Of a stretch of DNA of 64,000 bases, positions 46,042 through 55,130 are shown in pieces (the first letter of the stretch is position 1; the number at the start of each line of letters is the position of its first letter). Both the position numbers and the translations under genes were made by a program. The notes beneath the pieces were generated by a model, which had not been told where the DNA came from, ran no database searches, and was given only the letters and a program-made list of their open reading frames with translations. This DNA is from Halorubrum salsamenti. GTDB taxonomy: Archaea; Halobacteriota; Halobacteria; Halobacteriales; Haloferacaceae. The stretch is taken from the NCBI RefSeq assembly GCF_007671685.1, contig NZ_VCNL01000004.1:334456-398455 (forward strand), given 5' to 3'.

Positions 46042-47754
46042 ATGGAAAATGCTGATCACGACCCGTCCGGCGGGCTGTACGAGCGACGCATCGGGACCCC
46101 GACGACCGACGACGAGGTGAACGGGTTCTGGCTGTTCGGGTTCGGCGTGCTACTCGGGCTGGCCGGCGTCGTCCTGTTCTCCCTCACGGAGTCGGCGACG
46201 ACGACGCGCGGGATCGCCTACGCGCTCGCGGCGTTAGCCCCGCCGTTCGTCATGCTCGGCGCGGTGATCCGCTTCCCGCTACGGCGGGCGGGAACGTTCA
46301 TCGGATACCTCGGGACGACGGTCAGCGTCCTCGGCGTGGTCTGGTTCGTGAACATCTTCCCCGACGGCTGGTTCACCGCCTCCGGCGACCCGGCCGTGAT
46401 CGCCGTGTACGGAGTCGGGCTCGTACTCATCGGGCTCGCTGGGACGGTCGTCCCGCTCCTGTCCGACCCGGTCCGCGAGGATTACGAGCGGATGCAGAGC
46501 GAAGCGGCGGCCGCGACCACCGAGCGCGACGAGACCAGCGCGGAACTGGAAGCGACTCGGGAGGAGCTGGAGACGGCCCGCGAGAATCTGGCGTCGACCC
46601 GCGAGGGTCTGGAGTCGACCCGTGAAGATCTGAAGGCGACCCGAGAGGAGCTCGCGACCGCCGATTCGGAGCTCGAAGCGGCCCGCGCGGAGACCGCGGC
46701 GCTGCGCGAGAGCAAGGCGCGATTCGAGCTGTTCGAGGACGCGGGTGGCAAGCCGCGCTGGCGGCTCCGCCACCGCAACGGCAACGTCATCGCGACCGCC
46801 GGACAGGGGTACAGCAGCCGCGGTAAGGCCCAGCAGGGGCTCCACAGCGTCAGGCGGAACGCGCTCGGTGCCGGGATCCTCCGGATCGAGACCCCGGTCG
46901 CGGAGGCCGAGGCGATCGCCGACGACGACGGCCCGGAACCCGCAGACGCCGCGGACCCGGACGTGGCCGTGCCGAGCGAGGACGAGGAGATCGCGAGCAG
47001 GGGGACCTTCGAGCTGTTCGAGGACGCGGGCGGCGAGTGGCGCTGGCGGCTCCGCCACGACAACGGGAACGTCATCTCGGACTCCGGCGAGGGGTACGCC
47101 TCCAAGTCGAACGCGAAGCGCGCGCTCGGACGGGTCCGCGAGCACGCCGCCGCCGCGGACTACCTCCAGGTCGACCCGACCGCCTTCGAGATGTTTCGGG
47201 ACGCGGCCGGCGAGTGGCGCTGGCGGCTCATCCACGAGAACGGAAACGTACTCGCCGACTCCGGCGAGGGGTACTCCTCCCGGTCGAAGGCCCGTCAGGG
47301 GCTCGACAGCGTGCGGTCGAACGCCGCCGAGGCGGGTCTCGAAGCGGTCGGCGACGACGGCGTGAGCGGCGACGCAGACGGGAGCCCCAACGCGACCTTC
47401 GAACTCTACGAGGACGCGGCCGAGGAGTACCGCTGGCGGCTCCGCCACCGCAACGGCAACATCATCGCGGACTCCGGCGAGGGGTACGCCTCCGAGCCGA
47501 ACGCGCGGGACGCGATCGGACGCGTCCGCGAGTACGCACCCGACGCCGACGTGTTAGAGGTCGGCAACGCCGCCTTCGAGATTTACGAGGACGCCGGCGG
47601 CGAGTGGCGCTGGCGGCTCCGCCACCGCAACGGCAACATCGTCGCCGACTCCGGACAGGGATACGCCTCCCGGTCGAACGCGGTCGAGGGGGTCACGTCG
47701 GTGAAGCGGAACGCCCCCGGCGCGGCGGCGGAGACGGTCGAGGCGGGAGAGTAA
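46042..47754 (+). CDS. Membrane-anchored coiled-coil protein with five YegP (DUF1508-like) repeats
   Basis: A 570-residue protein. Four membrane helices occupy about residues 30-140, then a coiled coil (about 150-225) of repeated ETARENLASTREGLESTRED type. The C-terminal 340 residues hold five copies of a roughly 50-residue unit, each of the form FELFEDAGGEWRWRLRHRNG then NVIADSGEGYAS, matching the YegP/HVO_2922-type domain (DUF1508), which usually occurs in pairs. The unit is thought to form a small dimeric beta-rich fold; function unknown. Five tandem copies joined to a coiled coil and a membrane anchor is an unusual architecture. Acidic linkers separate some copies. The gene is a single unit with terminator T-runs after it. 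Confidence 0.9.
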   Translation: MENADHDPSGGLYERRIGTPTTDDEVNGFWLFGFGVLLGLAGVVLFSLTESATTTRGIAYALAALAPPFVMLGAVIRFPLRRAGTFIGYLGTTVSVLGVVWFVNIFPDGWFTASGDPAVIAVYGVGLVLIGLAGTVVPLLSDPVREDYERMQSEAAAATTERDETSAELEATREELETARENLASTREGLESTREDLKATREELATADSELEAARAETAALRESKARFELFEDAGGKPRWRLRHRNGNVIATAGQGYSSRGKAQQGLHSVRRNALGAGILRIETPVAEAEAIADDDGPEPADAADPDVAVPSEDEEIASRGTFELFEDAGGEWRWRLRHDNGNVISDSGEGYASKSNAKRALGRVREHAAAADYLQVDPTAFEMFRDAAGEWRWRLIHENGNVLADSGEGYSSRSKARQGLDSVRSNAAEAGLEAVGDDGVSGDADGSPNATFELYEDAAEEYRWRLRHRNGNIIADSGEGYASEPNARDAIGRVREYAPDADVLEVGNAAFEIYEDAGGEWRWRLRHRNGNIVADSGQGYASRSNAVEGVTSVKRNAPGAAAETVEAGE

Positions 47755-47776
47755 GCCGGCGGAATCGGCGGTCGGT

Positions 47777-47789
47777 GTTTTTGCTTTTT
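47777..47789 (+). terminator. T-tract terminator after the YegP-repeat gene
   Basis: TGTTTTTGCTTTTTAA between the convergent genes ending at 47754 and 47800. Two T5 runs separated by GC, a common haloarchaeal transcription end. Confidence 0.5.
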
Positions 47790-47799
47790 AAGTAGTCGA

Positions 47800-48072
47800 T
47801 CAGGACTCCGCCAAGAGCTTCAGGCGGAGCTCCCGCTCGTCGACCTCGTACTTGAACGCGGGGTGGCCATTGACGAGCACGTAGGGGACGCGCTCGCCGT
47901 ACTCCTCGGCCAGTTCGGGGTCCTCGTCGACGTCGACCATGTCGAGGTCGATCGCCACGTCGAGGCCCTCGGCGACCTCCTCGATGGTCTCGCGGGCGAC
48001 CTCGCACAGCGAACAGTCCTCGCGGGTGTACACCGTGACGGGGACGGTCTCCGAGGCGTCCGTCTCGCTCAT
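47800..48072 (-). CDS. Glutaredoxin-like protein (90 aa)
   Basis: From ATG 48072 (MSETDASETVPVTVYTREDC) a 90-residue thioredoxin-fold protein with the redox motif CSLC at residues 20-23 in the right place after the first strand, and PYVLVNGHPAFKYEVD for the cis-Pro region. It resembles DUF836-type glutaredoxin-like proteins. Its partner is unknown. The frame open further left runs into repeat DNA and is not used. Confidence 0.85.
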   Translation of the reverse strand: MSETDASETVPVTVYTREDCSLCEVARETIEEVAEGLDVAIDLDMVDVDEDPELAEEYGERVPYVLVNGHPAFKYEVDERELRLKLLAES

Positions 48073-48167
48073 ACGTCGGCGTTCGGTCGGTGGCGACGAG
48101 TCGCTTTCGATCGGTCGGGTCTGTGGTTGATGCTGGTGGTGCAGTGAAGGCCTCCAAAGCCCCAGTC

Positions 48168-48424
48168 GATCGCTTATAAATGGTTGCTGACGGAGCGGCT
48201 GTGAACACTTCCAAAGGGGCAGCCCGCACGGCACCGCAACCGCGCCTCACGCCTCCCCAGCCTCGTCGGCCACCCTCCGCGTTGCTTCGGGTGGCCGACT
48301 CCAGCGAGGGACCGAAGGTCCCTCTGGCAGCCGGCGGCTTCGCCGCCGGCGACCTCGCACGCGCTACTCGCGCCCTCTGGGCGCTCGGAGGCGCGCGCCA
48401 CCGCGTCGTTCTTTATAAGCGATC
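48168..48424. repeat. Dispersed repeat, copy F, with perfect 13-bp terminal inverted repeats
   Basis: GATCGCTTATAAA at 48168-48180 and its exact reverse complement TTTATAAGCGATC at 48412-48424 bound a 257-bp non-coding element. Interior modules CGCGCCTCACGCCTCCCCAG (48242-48261) and CCTCTGGGCGCTCGGAGGCG (about 48373-48392) match copy D in inverted orientation. No obvious target-site duplication. Structurally it resembles a miniature inverted-repeat element. Confidence 0.8.
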
Positions 48425-48517
48425 ACGTATCACTATCGCAGACTCCGGCTACCGTCGCAAGAAAATCGGGGATTGAGTTCGCGTCGCGGTCGACGACCGG
48501 AGAGCGCGGTTCGCCTT

Positions 48518-49432
48518 TTAAGCGATCGTCTCGTACTGCTCGGAGAGCTTCTCGGCGGCCTCGTCGAGCAGCTCCGACTCGTACTCGTCGAGGTCCCACT
48601 CGACGACCTCCTCGACGCCGTTCGAGCCGAGCTTCGCGGGGACGCCGAGCGCGGTGTCCTCGTAGCCGAACTCGCCGTCGAGCACGACCGAGCAGGGGAG
48701 CACCTCGCCGGTGTCGTTCAGGACCGCCTCGACGGTGTGCGCGACGCCGGTCGCGGGCCCCCACTGCGTGGCGCCCTTCCGGCTGATCACGTCCATCGCG
48801 GACTCCTGGAGGTCCGCGAGGATCTGCTCCTTCTCGTCGGCGTCGAAGCTCGGGTCGCGGCCGTTCACGCGCACCTTCGAGAAGACGGGGGCCTGCGCGT
48901 CGCCGTGCTCGCCGAGGATCGTCGCCTCGACGTTCTTCACGGGCGCGTCGAAGCGCTGCGAGAGGACGTAGCGGAAGCGCGCCGAGTCGAGCCGCCCGCC
49001 GAAGCCGACCACCTTGTGGCGGTCGCGGTCGCCCGCCTCGTACAGGTGACGGTTCAGCAGGTCCACCGGGTTCGAGGTGGTGACGGTGACGAAGTCGTCG
49101 TTGTGCTCGGCCAGCGACGAGCCGATGTCCTCCATGATCGGCGCGTTGTCGCCCGCCAGGTCGATCCGGGTCTGGCCCTCCTTACGCGGGATACCGGCCG
49201 TGATCACGACCACGTCCGAGCCGGCGGTGTCCTCGTACTCGCCCTGCCGGACGGTCGTGTTCGAGTCGTAGGCGACGCCGTGGTTCGCGTCGGCCGCCTG
49301 CCCGATCGTCGTCTCGCGCTGGTCCGGGATGTCGACGAAGACGAGTTCGTCGACCACGTCCCGCAGCGCGAGGTTGTACCCGGCCGCGGCCCCGACGGTC
49401 CCCGCCGCACCGATGACGCTCACTTTTGTCAT
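48518..49432 (-). CDS. mdh: Malate dehydrogenase
   Basis: LDH-type malate dehydrogenase of the citric acid cycle, 304 residues, NAD(P)-dependent. [17 protein letters not shown] is the dinucleotide fold; catalytic His is in [11 protein letters not shown], substrate Arg in IPRKEGQTR and [10 protein letters not shown]. Strongly acidic surface, as in the well-studied Haloarcula enzyme. It is transcribed alone, between repeat copy F and the zinc-ribbon gene. Confidence 0.95.
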   Translation of the reverse strand: MTKVSVIGAAGTVGAAAGYNLALRDVVDELVFVDIPDQRETTIGQAADANHGVAYDSNTTVRQGEYEDTAGSDVVVITAGIPRKEGQTRIDLAGDNAPIMEDIGSSLAEHNDDFVTVTTSNPVDLLNRHLYEAGDRDRHKVVGFGGRLDSARFRYVLSQRFDAPVKNVEATILGEHGDAQAPVFSKVRVNGRDPSFDADEKEQILADLQESAMDVISRKGATQWGPATGVAHTVEAVLNDTGEVLPCSVVLDGEFGYEDTALGVPAKLGSNGVEEVVEWDLDEYESELLDEAAEKLSEQYETIA

Positions 49433-49562
49433 GCCGTGTGAAGTCGCGGTCGGGCGGCGAGTAAACGTTTCGGAACCTCACAAACGTCCGTGCCAATTTC
49501 GTTGTCGATCTCGCCGAGCCGTCGCGAAAACACTAACTCTGGCGGCCGCACACACCCACTCA

Positions 49563-50156
49563 GTGCCGACGTTCCGCTACCCGTGTCCCGGCTGCCGGAC
49601 GACCAACAGCCTCCACGACGCCGACTGCGACTTCGAGGGCGTGAGCTGGCCGACCATCGAGAAGGCGTACACGGACCTCCTCACCGTCCTCACCGCCGAG
49701 CCGGACGGGATGGCCGAGTCCACGCTCCGCGAGGCGGTCCACGGAGAGTGGGGCGGCCTCCACAAGGCCGCGCTCGGCGCCTTGGAACGCGAGCAGCGCG
49801 TCGTCGAGGACGGCGACCGGCTCCGACTGCTCACGGCGGCGGAGTTCAAGGAGCGCGTCTCCGAGCCCACCCGCGATCCGATGCGGACCGTCTACGAACA
49901 CGGCTCAGTCCCCGGCTGTCACGATAACGCCGTCTTCGCGATGGTGGCGTGGTACGAGATGGTGGGGCTCTCGTGGCCCGAGACCCGTGAAAACGTGATC
50001 GAGTGGCTCCGCGAGTCCGGCGCGTGGGACCGCGGCGGCTTCGAGGAGTCGACGCCCGAGGAGCTCGTCGACGCCAAGCGCCACGTGTACGACGAGGGGT
50101 ACGGCTGGAAGGAGAAGGGACAGGCCGCGAAACGCGTCATCGAGCGGCATATATAA
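49563..50156 (+). CDS. Haloarchaeal zinc-ribbon protein (197 aa)
   Basis: From GTG 49563 (MPTFRYPCPGCRTTNSLHDA) the N-terminal 30 residues hold four-Cys/His potential (CPGC, then HDADCDF). The rest is helical: WPTIEKAYTDLLTVL, a middle helix-turn-helix-like region (LHKAALGALEREQRVVEDGD, about residues 65-85), and a C-terminal part with WPETRENVIEWLRESGAWDR. The product could bind nucleic acid, but no family is recognised with certainty. Divergent from mdh and upstream of the histidine kinase. Confidence 0.75.
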   Translation: MPTFRYPCPGCRTTNSLHDADCDFEGVSWPTIEKAYTDLLTVLTAEPDGMAESTLREAVHGEWGGLHKAALGALEREQRVVEDGDRLRLLTAAEFKERVSEPTRDPMRTVYEHGSVPGCHDNAVFAMVAWYEMVGLSWPETRENVIEWLRESGAWDRGGFEESTPEELVDAKRHVYDEGYGWKEKGQAAKRVIERHI

Positions 50157-50299
50157 TCGGAGCCGCCGCCGTCGCGTCGCCGTTCCTGATCGGCGCCCTG
50201 ATTCTCGTTCCCGTGGCGGTCGCGTTCGGGCGGTCGGCGGACTGAGCGAGCCGCAGTCGCACGGTACCTTTACGATCCGCGTCTCCCTCGTAACGACAG

Positions 50300-52168
50300 A
50301 TGCTCTTCGACCTCGTCCCCGCGTGGCCCGCCCTCGGCTCTCTCGCCGGCGGGGCGGGGGCGATCTGGCTCGCGTGGGCGATCCGCGAGCGGCTCGGTCG
50401 CCCCGGCGTCGACTGGTTCCTCGGCGTGTTCGCCGCGCAGGCGACGTGGTGTCTCTCCTACGGGATCGGGCTGCTCGTCGGCGATCCCACGCTCCGGTAC
50501 CTGTTGGAGGCGGCGACGTGGCTGGGGATCGTCTGGACCGGGGTGGCGTTTCTCGGCTTCGCGCTGGAGTACACGGGCCGGAGCGACGTGGTCCGGAGCC
50601 GGCTGTTCGCGTCGGTCGTCGGCTTCGGGCTCCTCTCGACGGCCCTGCTGGTCACGAACCCGGTCCACGGCGCGTTCTGGTCCGGGTTGGAGAGCGATCC
50701 CGCCTTCGGCGTCGAGACCGTCTCGTACGCGTTCGGTCCGTGGGCGTACCTGACCGTCGCCGTGGAGAGCGTGCTCGTCGCCAGCGCCGTCTTCCTCCTG
50801 GTCGACACCCTGCTCAGTTACGGCCCGCTCTACCGCCGAGAGAGCGCCGCCGTCGCGCTGAGTCCGCTTCCGCCGGGGTTCGCGATCGTCGCGTGGGCGC
50901 TCGCGCTCGGCCCCGTCCCGCAGCTCCAGCTCGCGCCGATCATGTTCGTCCCGCACGTCCTCCTCGACGCCTACGCGTTCGACCGCGCGGAGATGTTCGA
51001 CCGCAATCCGACGACCAGCCGCGCGGCCGAGCGCACCGCGATCGACGACCTGACGGACCCCATCGTCGCGCTCGGCCTCGACCGCCGGGTCGTCCGGCTC
51101 AACCCCGCCGCCGAGACGGTCCTGGGCGTCGACGCCGAGACCGCTCGCGACCGCCCGCTCGCCGAGTTTCTCGACCTGCCGGCTCGCGTCGGGAGTGACT
51201 TCGGGGGCGACCCCGACAGGGACGTCGCCGACGAAATCGACCCCGACGGCGACACCGAGGCTCCTTCCGCCGCCGACGGTGCCGAACCCGACGGCGGGGC
51301 CTCCCGCGAGGCGGTCGAGATCGACTCCGCGGCCGGAACCGGCCGGCGCACCTACGCGGTGTCGACCTCGCGGCTGACCGATCCCAACGGCACTCACGTC
51401 GGATACACGGTCGTCCTCTCGGACATCACTGAGCGCGAACGCCGCCGACAGCAGCTGGAGGTGCTCAACCGAATCCTGCGCCACAACCTCCGCAACGACG
51501 CCGGGGTCGTTCGCGGGTACGGCGAGATCCTCCGCGACCGCCTCGAGGACGCCGAACTGGTCCGGATGGCCGACGCGATCGAGCGCCGCGCGGGCGCGCT
51601 GGCCGCGCTCGGCGAGAAGGCCGGCACCGTCGAACGGCTCGTCTCCGACGGGGACGCGAGCGTCGTCGCCGTCGACGAGGTCGTCGCGTCCGCGGTCGCC
51701 GACGCGCGCGAGCGCGACCCCGACGCGACCGTCGAGTCGGTCGTGGAGGACCTCGACGACGGCGGCTGGACCACGCGCGTCAGGGAGGACGCGCTCCGGG
51801 CGATCGTCGAGAACACCGTGGAGAACGCGCTCGACCACCACGACGGCGAGGGGGGCGAGCGGGAGGACGGGGAAGCGTGGGTTCGGGCGTCGCTCCGGCG
51901 GGAGAACGACGGAGGCGGTCCAGATGACGCGAGTAACGACGCCGCCCGATTCGTCCTTGTCGTCGAGGACGACGGCCCCGGCATCCCCGATCACGAGGTC
52001 GAGGCGGTCGAGTCCGGACGCGAGACCGCGCTCGAACACGGCTCGGGGCTCGGGCTCTGGGTCGTCGAGTGGGGCGCCGCGGCGATCGGCGCCGAGGTCG
52101 ACTACGCCGACCGCGAGCCGCGCGGGACGCGCGTGACGGTGTCGATCCCTGTCGTGGACGAGGCGTGA
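50300..52168 (+). CDS. 7TM sensor histidine kinase with PAS domain
   Basis: A 622-residue membrane kinase: seven hydrophobic segments in residues 1-220 (the haloarchaeal 7TM-HK type of sensor), a PAS domain (about 240-375, with an acidic insert around 300-330), the phosphoacceptor region LRHNLRND (His about residue 395), and an ATPase domain with IVENTVENALDHH (N box), VVEDDGPGIPDHE (G1) and HGSGLGLWVVEW (G2). No response regulator gene lies beside it, so it is an orphan kinase, as is common in haloarchaea. The ligand is unknown. Confidence 0.93.
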   Translation: MLFDLVPAWPALGSLAGGAGAIWLAWAIRERLGRPGVDWFLGVFAAQATWCLSYGIGLLVGDPTLRYLLEAATWLGIVWTGVAFLGFALEYTGRSDVVRSRLFASVVGFGLLSTALLVTNPVHGAFWSGLESDPAFGVETVSYAFGPWAYLTVAVESVLVASAVFLLVDTLLSYGPLYRRESAAVALSPLPPGFAIVAWALALGPVPQLQLAPIMFVPHVLLDAYAFDRAEMFDRNPTTSRAAERTAIDDLTDPIVALGLDRRVVRLNPAAETVLGVDAETARDRPLAEFLDLPARVGSDFGGDPDRDVADEIDPDGDTEAPSAADGAEPDGGASREAVEIDSAAGTGRRTYAVSTSRLTDPNGTHVGYTVVLSDITERERRRQQLEVLNRILRHNLRNDAGVVRGYGEILRDRLEDAELVRMADAIERRAGALAALGEKAGTVERLVSDGDASVVAVDEVVASAVADARERDPDATVESVVEDLDDGGWTTRVREDALRAIVENTVENALDHHDGEGGEREDGEAWVRASLRRENDGGGPDDASNDAARFVLVVEDDGPGIPDHEVEAVESGRETALEHGSGLGLWVVEWGAAAIGAEVDYADREPRGTRVTVSIPVVDEA

Positions 52169-52222
52169 ATCGGGGGAAAAGTTGGAACTTCGACAATTCA
52201 CAAAACAGCGAAATCGACCGAT

Positions 52223-52966
52223 TCAGTCGCTTTGGATGCGAGGTGCTAGCATGAATGTCACGTGCCCGAGCCCCTCGGCGAACCCGTAGTGGAGCTTGAC
52301 GGGGAACTCCTCGCCGAGCTCGATGGTGACCTCGGCGTCGGAGGGGATCGCCTTGTTCATGTCCTTGAGGTAGTCGAGGCTGAACAGCGAGTCGGCGGGG
52401 CCGGCGGTGAGCGCGATGAGGTCCTCGCGGGCGAGCCGCAGGTCGACGTCGTCGGTGTCGCCCTCCGCCTCGATGAAGAACGCCTCGTCGGTCTCGTCGA
52501 CGCGGAGGCGGATGTGGTCCGAGACCATGTCGGCGGCCGTGATCCCGCGGTCGATCTGGGCGCCCTCGACGACGATCTCGGAGGCGAGATCGAGGTCGGG
52601 GATGTCCGGCTCCTGTCGGATGGAGTCGGGGTCGATGAGCGCGAGCGTGTACGAGAGCCCGTCGATCTCGATGTGGAGCTTGCGGGTCTCCTCGTCGAGT
52701 TCGAGGTGGATCAGGTCGCCGGAGTTGGCCATGCCGGCGATGTCTTCGAGGCGGGCGAGGTTGACGCCGATGACGCCGCCGTCGGCCTCGTAGGACTCGA
52801 ACGCGGCGGCTTCGAGGGTGAGATCGACCATACCCACGTTGGCGGGGTCGACGGCCCGGATGGAGAGCTCCTCTTCGTTCAGGCGGATCTTACACTCGTC
52901 GACCAACACGCTCACCGAATCGAGCGCGTCCTGTAGCGTTGACGCGCCCACGATGGCCTTGAACAT
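52223..52966 (-). CDS. pcn: DNA polymerase sliding clamp (PCNA)
   Basis: Homotrimeric sliding clamp for replicative DNA polymerases and repair enzymes, 247 residues. N-terminus [17 protein letters not shown], the IDCL-like linker region, and C-terminal [20 protein letters not shown] are all family-typical. The Ala/Pro-rich end carries no PIP box. In the same window DinB carries two PIP-like motifs that would bind it. Confidence 0.97.
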   Translation of the reverse strand: MFKAIVGASTLQDALDSVSVLVDECKIRLNEEELSIRAVDPANVGMVDLTLEAAAFESYEADGGVIGVNLARLEDIAGMANSGDLIHLELDEETRKLHIEIDGLSYTLALIDPDSIRQEPDIPDLDLASEIVVEGAQIDRGITAADMVSDHIRLRVDETDEAFFIEAEGDTDDVDLRLAREDLIALTAGPADSLFSLDYLKDMNKAIPSDAEVTIELGEEFPVKLHYGFAEGLGHVTFMLAPRIQSD

Positions 52967-53027
52967 ATACGTTCGGCTAGGGCGGTATCACCTAAAAAGG
53001 CACCCGATCGGACCGGCACGGAAACGC

Positions 53028-53354
53028 TCAAACCGACCGGATCAGCCGGGCGATGACGACTGCCAGCGTGACGACGGTTCGCAGTAGTCGGAGGCGTTCG
53101 AGCCGGTATTCGACCGGGGCGGAGTCGCAGTCCTCATCGGTCTCGGACCGGTCGCGTTCCGACCGATCGCCTCCCGTCTCTCCGGGGGGATCGACCCCGT
53201 CGCGGGGGCGGTCGTCGGCTCGGTCGGACCCGTCTCGGTCGGACCCGTCTCGATCGAATCCCCGACCGCGTCGGGAGGGGGCCGGTCCGCAGTTCGCGTT
53301 CGGTTCGTCGATCCGGTCGTTCGGCGTCGGAGGTGCCGGGGTCTCGTCGTGCAT
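53028..53354 (-). CDS. Small acidic hypothetical protein with C-terminal membrane segment (108 aa)
   Basis: From ATG 53354 the first 75 residues are disordered and rich in Asp, Arg, Pro and Ser, followed by a basic amphipathic and then hydrophobic tail (LLRTVVTLAVVIARLI). The TATA-like TTATGAATTAA lies about 55 nt upstream. Low-complexity sequence makes the call uncertain, but base composition by codon position and the clean tail favour a real gene. It lies between pcn and the phosphohexomutase. Confidence 0.45.
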   Translation of the reverse strand: MHDETPAPPTPNDRIDEPNANCGPAPSRRGRGFDRDGSDRDGSDRADDRPRDGVDPPGETGGDRSERDRSETDEDCDSAPVEYRLERLRLLRTVVTLAVVIARLIRSV

Positions 53355-53495
53355 GGAACCAACTGCGACCGACTCGCTGGCCGCACACGACGATACGGCG
53401 TTAATTCATAAGTATTCGAGCCGAATGCAAGGCGGAACTGAAAGTCGTCGAGGGCCGGTGGCGATCGCGGGCGTCGGGAGGCGAGCCAGGAGTGC

Positions 53496-54896
53496 TCAGA
53501 TCAGCGGCTCGACGATCTCGCGGCCCTCGGCGAGGAGGTCGTCGACCGCCTCGTCACCGTCGGCCTCGGCGTACACCCGGAGCTTCGGTTCGGTGCCCGA
53601 GGGGCGGACGAGCAGCCACGAGCCGTTCTCTAAGAGGAGCTTGAACCCGTCGAGGGTGACCACCTTCGCGACGCCGTGGCCGGCGACCGACTCGGGGATG
53701 TGCTCTTCGAGTTCGTCGAGGACGCCCGCCTTCCGATCGTCGGGGCAGTCGAGCGACACCCTCCCGGAGGCGATCGCCCCGTGTTCGTCGAGCAGGCGGT
53801 CCACCCGGTCGTCGAACGGCTCCGCGGCGTGGGTTCCCGCGGCGAGCAGCGCCATCAACACGCCGTCCTTCTCGCGGACGTGGCCGCGGAGGGTGAACCC
53901 GCCCGACTCCTCGCCGCCGAACAGCGCGTCGCGTTTCCCCATCGCCTCGGCGACCCACTTGAAGCCGACCGGGGTCTCGTACACCGGCTCTCCGTGCGCC
54001 TCCGCGATGCGGTCGACGAGGAACGTCGTGGAGACGGTTCTGACGGCGGGCCCGGAGTCGTGCTCGAGAAGTCGGTCGTAGCAGGCGGCGTAGAAGAGGT
54101 TCGCGTTGAGCACGCCGCGCTCGGGCGTGACGACCGCGATCCGGTCGGCGTCCCCGTCGTTTGCGATCCCCAGGTCCACGTCACTGTCGGGATCCGTCAC
54201 GCGGGCGGCCAGCGCTTCGAGGTGCTCGGCCGACGGCTCGGGGGAGCCCCCGCCGAACGTCACGTCGCGCTCGCAGCGCAGGCGGACGACCTCTGCCCCC
54301 GCGGATTCGAGGAGCGCGTCGGTGACGCCGCGCCCGCTCCCGTGCATCGCGTCGTACGCGACCGTGAGACCGTCGAGGTCGACCCCGTCGCCCCCGGTCG
54401 CGGCGCCGACGACCTCGCGGGCCGCGTCGGCGTGGTCGCTCACGAGGTCGACGCGAGAGACCTCGCCGCGCTCGGCCTCGGGGAGGAGGTCGGGCTCCGC
54501 GAGGCGGTCGACGATGTCCTCCGTGACACCCGGGAGCGCGGGCGCGCCGTCGTCCGGGATGAACTTCACGCCGTTGTACTCGGGCGGGTTGTGCGAGGCG
54601 GTGACCATGCAGGCACCGGCGAGCCCGCGGTCGACGATGGCGTACGCGATCACGGGCGTCGGCGCGTCGCGCTCGGGGAGGAGTACGTCGAAGCCGTTGC
54701 CGGCGAGCACCTCGGCGAGGCTCTCGGCGAACCCCTCCGAGGTCTCGCGGGCGTCGTAGCCGACCGCGACCGGATCGTCGTGGCCCGCCGCCGCGAGGTG
54801 GTCGGCGATCGCCTGTCCAACGATCCGCACGCGCTCGTCGGTGAAGGTGTCGAGAGTGGCCCGCCAACCGTCCGTGCCGAAGGCAATCTGGTCCAT
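53496..54896 (-). CDS. Phosphoglucomutase / phosphomannomutase
   Basis: Alpha-D-phosphohexomutase of 466 residues from ATG 54896 (MDQIAFGTDGWRATLDTFTD). Active-site Ser101 is in TASHNPPEYNG, the metal site is NDGDADRIAVV, the sugar-binding loop GGEESGG, and the phosphate-binding loop RPSGTEPKLRVY. Whether it prefers glucose or mannose 1-phosphate cannot be told. Frame upstream of ATG 54896 enters repeat copy H and is not used. Confidence 0.93.
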   Translation of the reverse strand: MDQIAFGTDGWRATLDTFTDERVRIVGQAIADHLAAAGHDDPVAVGYDARETSEGFAESLAEVLAGNGFDVLLPERDAPTPVIAYAIVDRGLAGACMVTASHNPPEYNGVKFIPDDGAPALPGVTEDIVDRLAEPDLLPEAERGEVSRVDLVSDHADAAREVVGAATGGDGVDLDGLTVAYDAMHGSGRGVTDALLESAGAEVVRLRCERDVTFGGGSPEPSAEHLEALAARVTDPDSDVDLGIANDGDADRIAVVTPERGVLNANLFYAACYDRLLEHDSGPAVRTVSTTFLVDRIAEAHGEPVYETPVGFKWVAEAMGKRDALFGGEESGGFTLRGHVREKDGVLMALLAAGTHAAEPFDDRVDRLLDEHGAIASGRVSLDCPDDRKAGVLDELEEHIPESVAGHGVAKVVTLDGFKLLLENGSWLLVRPSGTEPKLRVYAEADGDEAVDDLLAEGREIVEPLI

Positions 54897-54973
54897 ATCC
54901 CACCGGTCGGCCGCAGGGACAATAATGCCCGGTGCCGGTCGCGAACGTTGCAGGAACGAACGGCCGGTGGGGG

Positions 54974-55050
54974 TATTTATAAATGAATCGCGGTGGCGCG
55001 GGCCCGCGCGGGCCGTGGCCTTGGAAGTGTCCGCCGACGATCCGTCGACA
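54974..55050. repeat. Dispersed TTATAAA-bounded repeat, copy H (short)
   Basis: Left end TATTTATAAATGAATCGCGG (54974-54993) followed by TGGCGCG, the same left module as the 14.0, 31.8 and (inverted) 48.2-kb copies. CCTTGGAAGTGTCC (55019-55032) matches, inverted, the CACTTCCAAAGG of the 48.2-kb copy. A perfect palindrome, GGGCCCGCGCGGGCC, lies inside. It is upstream of the phosphohexomutase. Confidence 0.5.
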
Positions 55051-55130
55051 ACCATTGATACCCGATCGGCTGGGGGTCGCCACCGAACGACGACAGCGGC
55101 GGCAACGCCGACACCGAGAGGTCCGCTCGC

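Noticed and set aside
48174..48476. Short frames on both strands within repeat copy F
   Set aside because: The repeat is non-coding in all copies and the frames are not kept between copies D and F.
50270..52201. 643-codon minus-strand frame over the histidine kinase
   Set aside because: Antisense shadow of a clear kinase gene.
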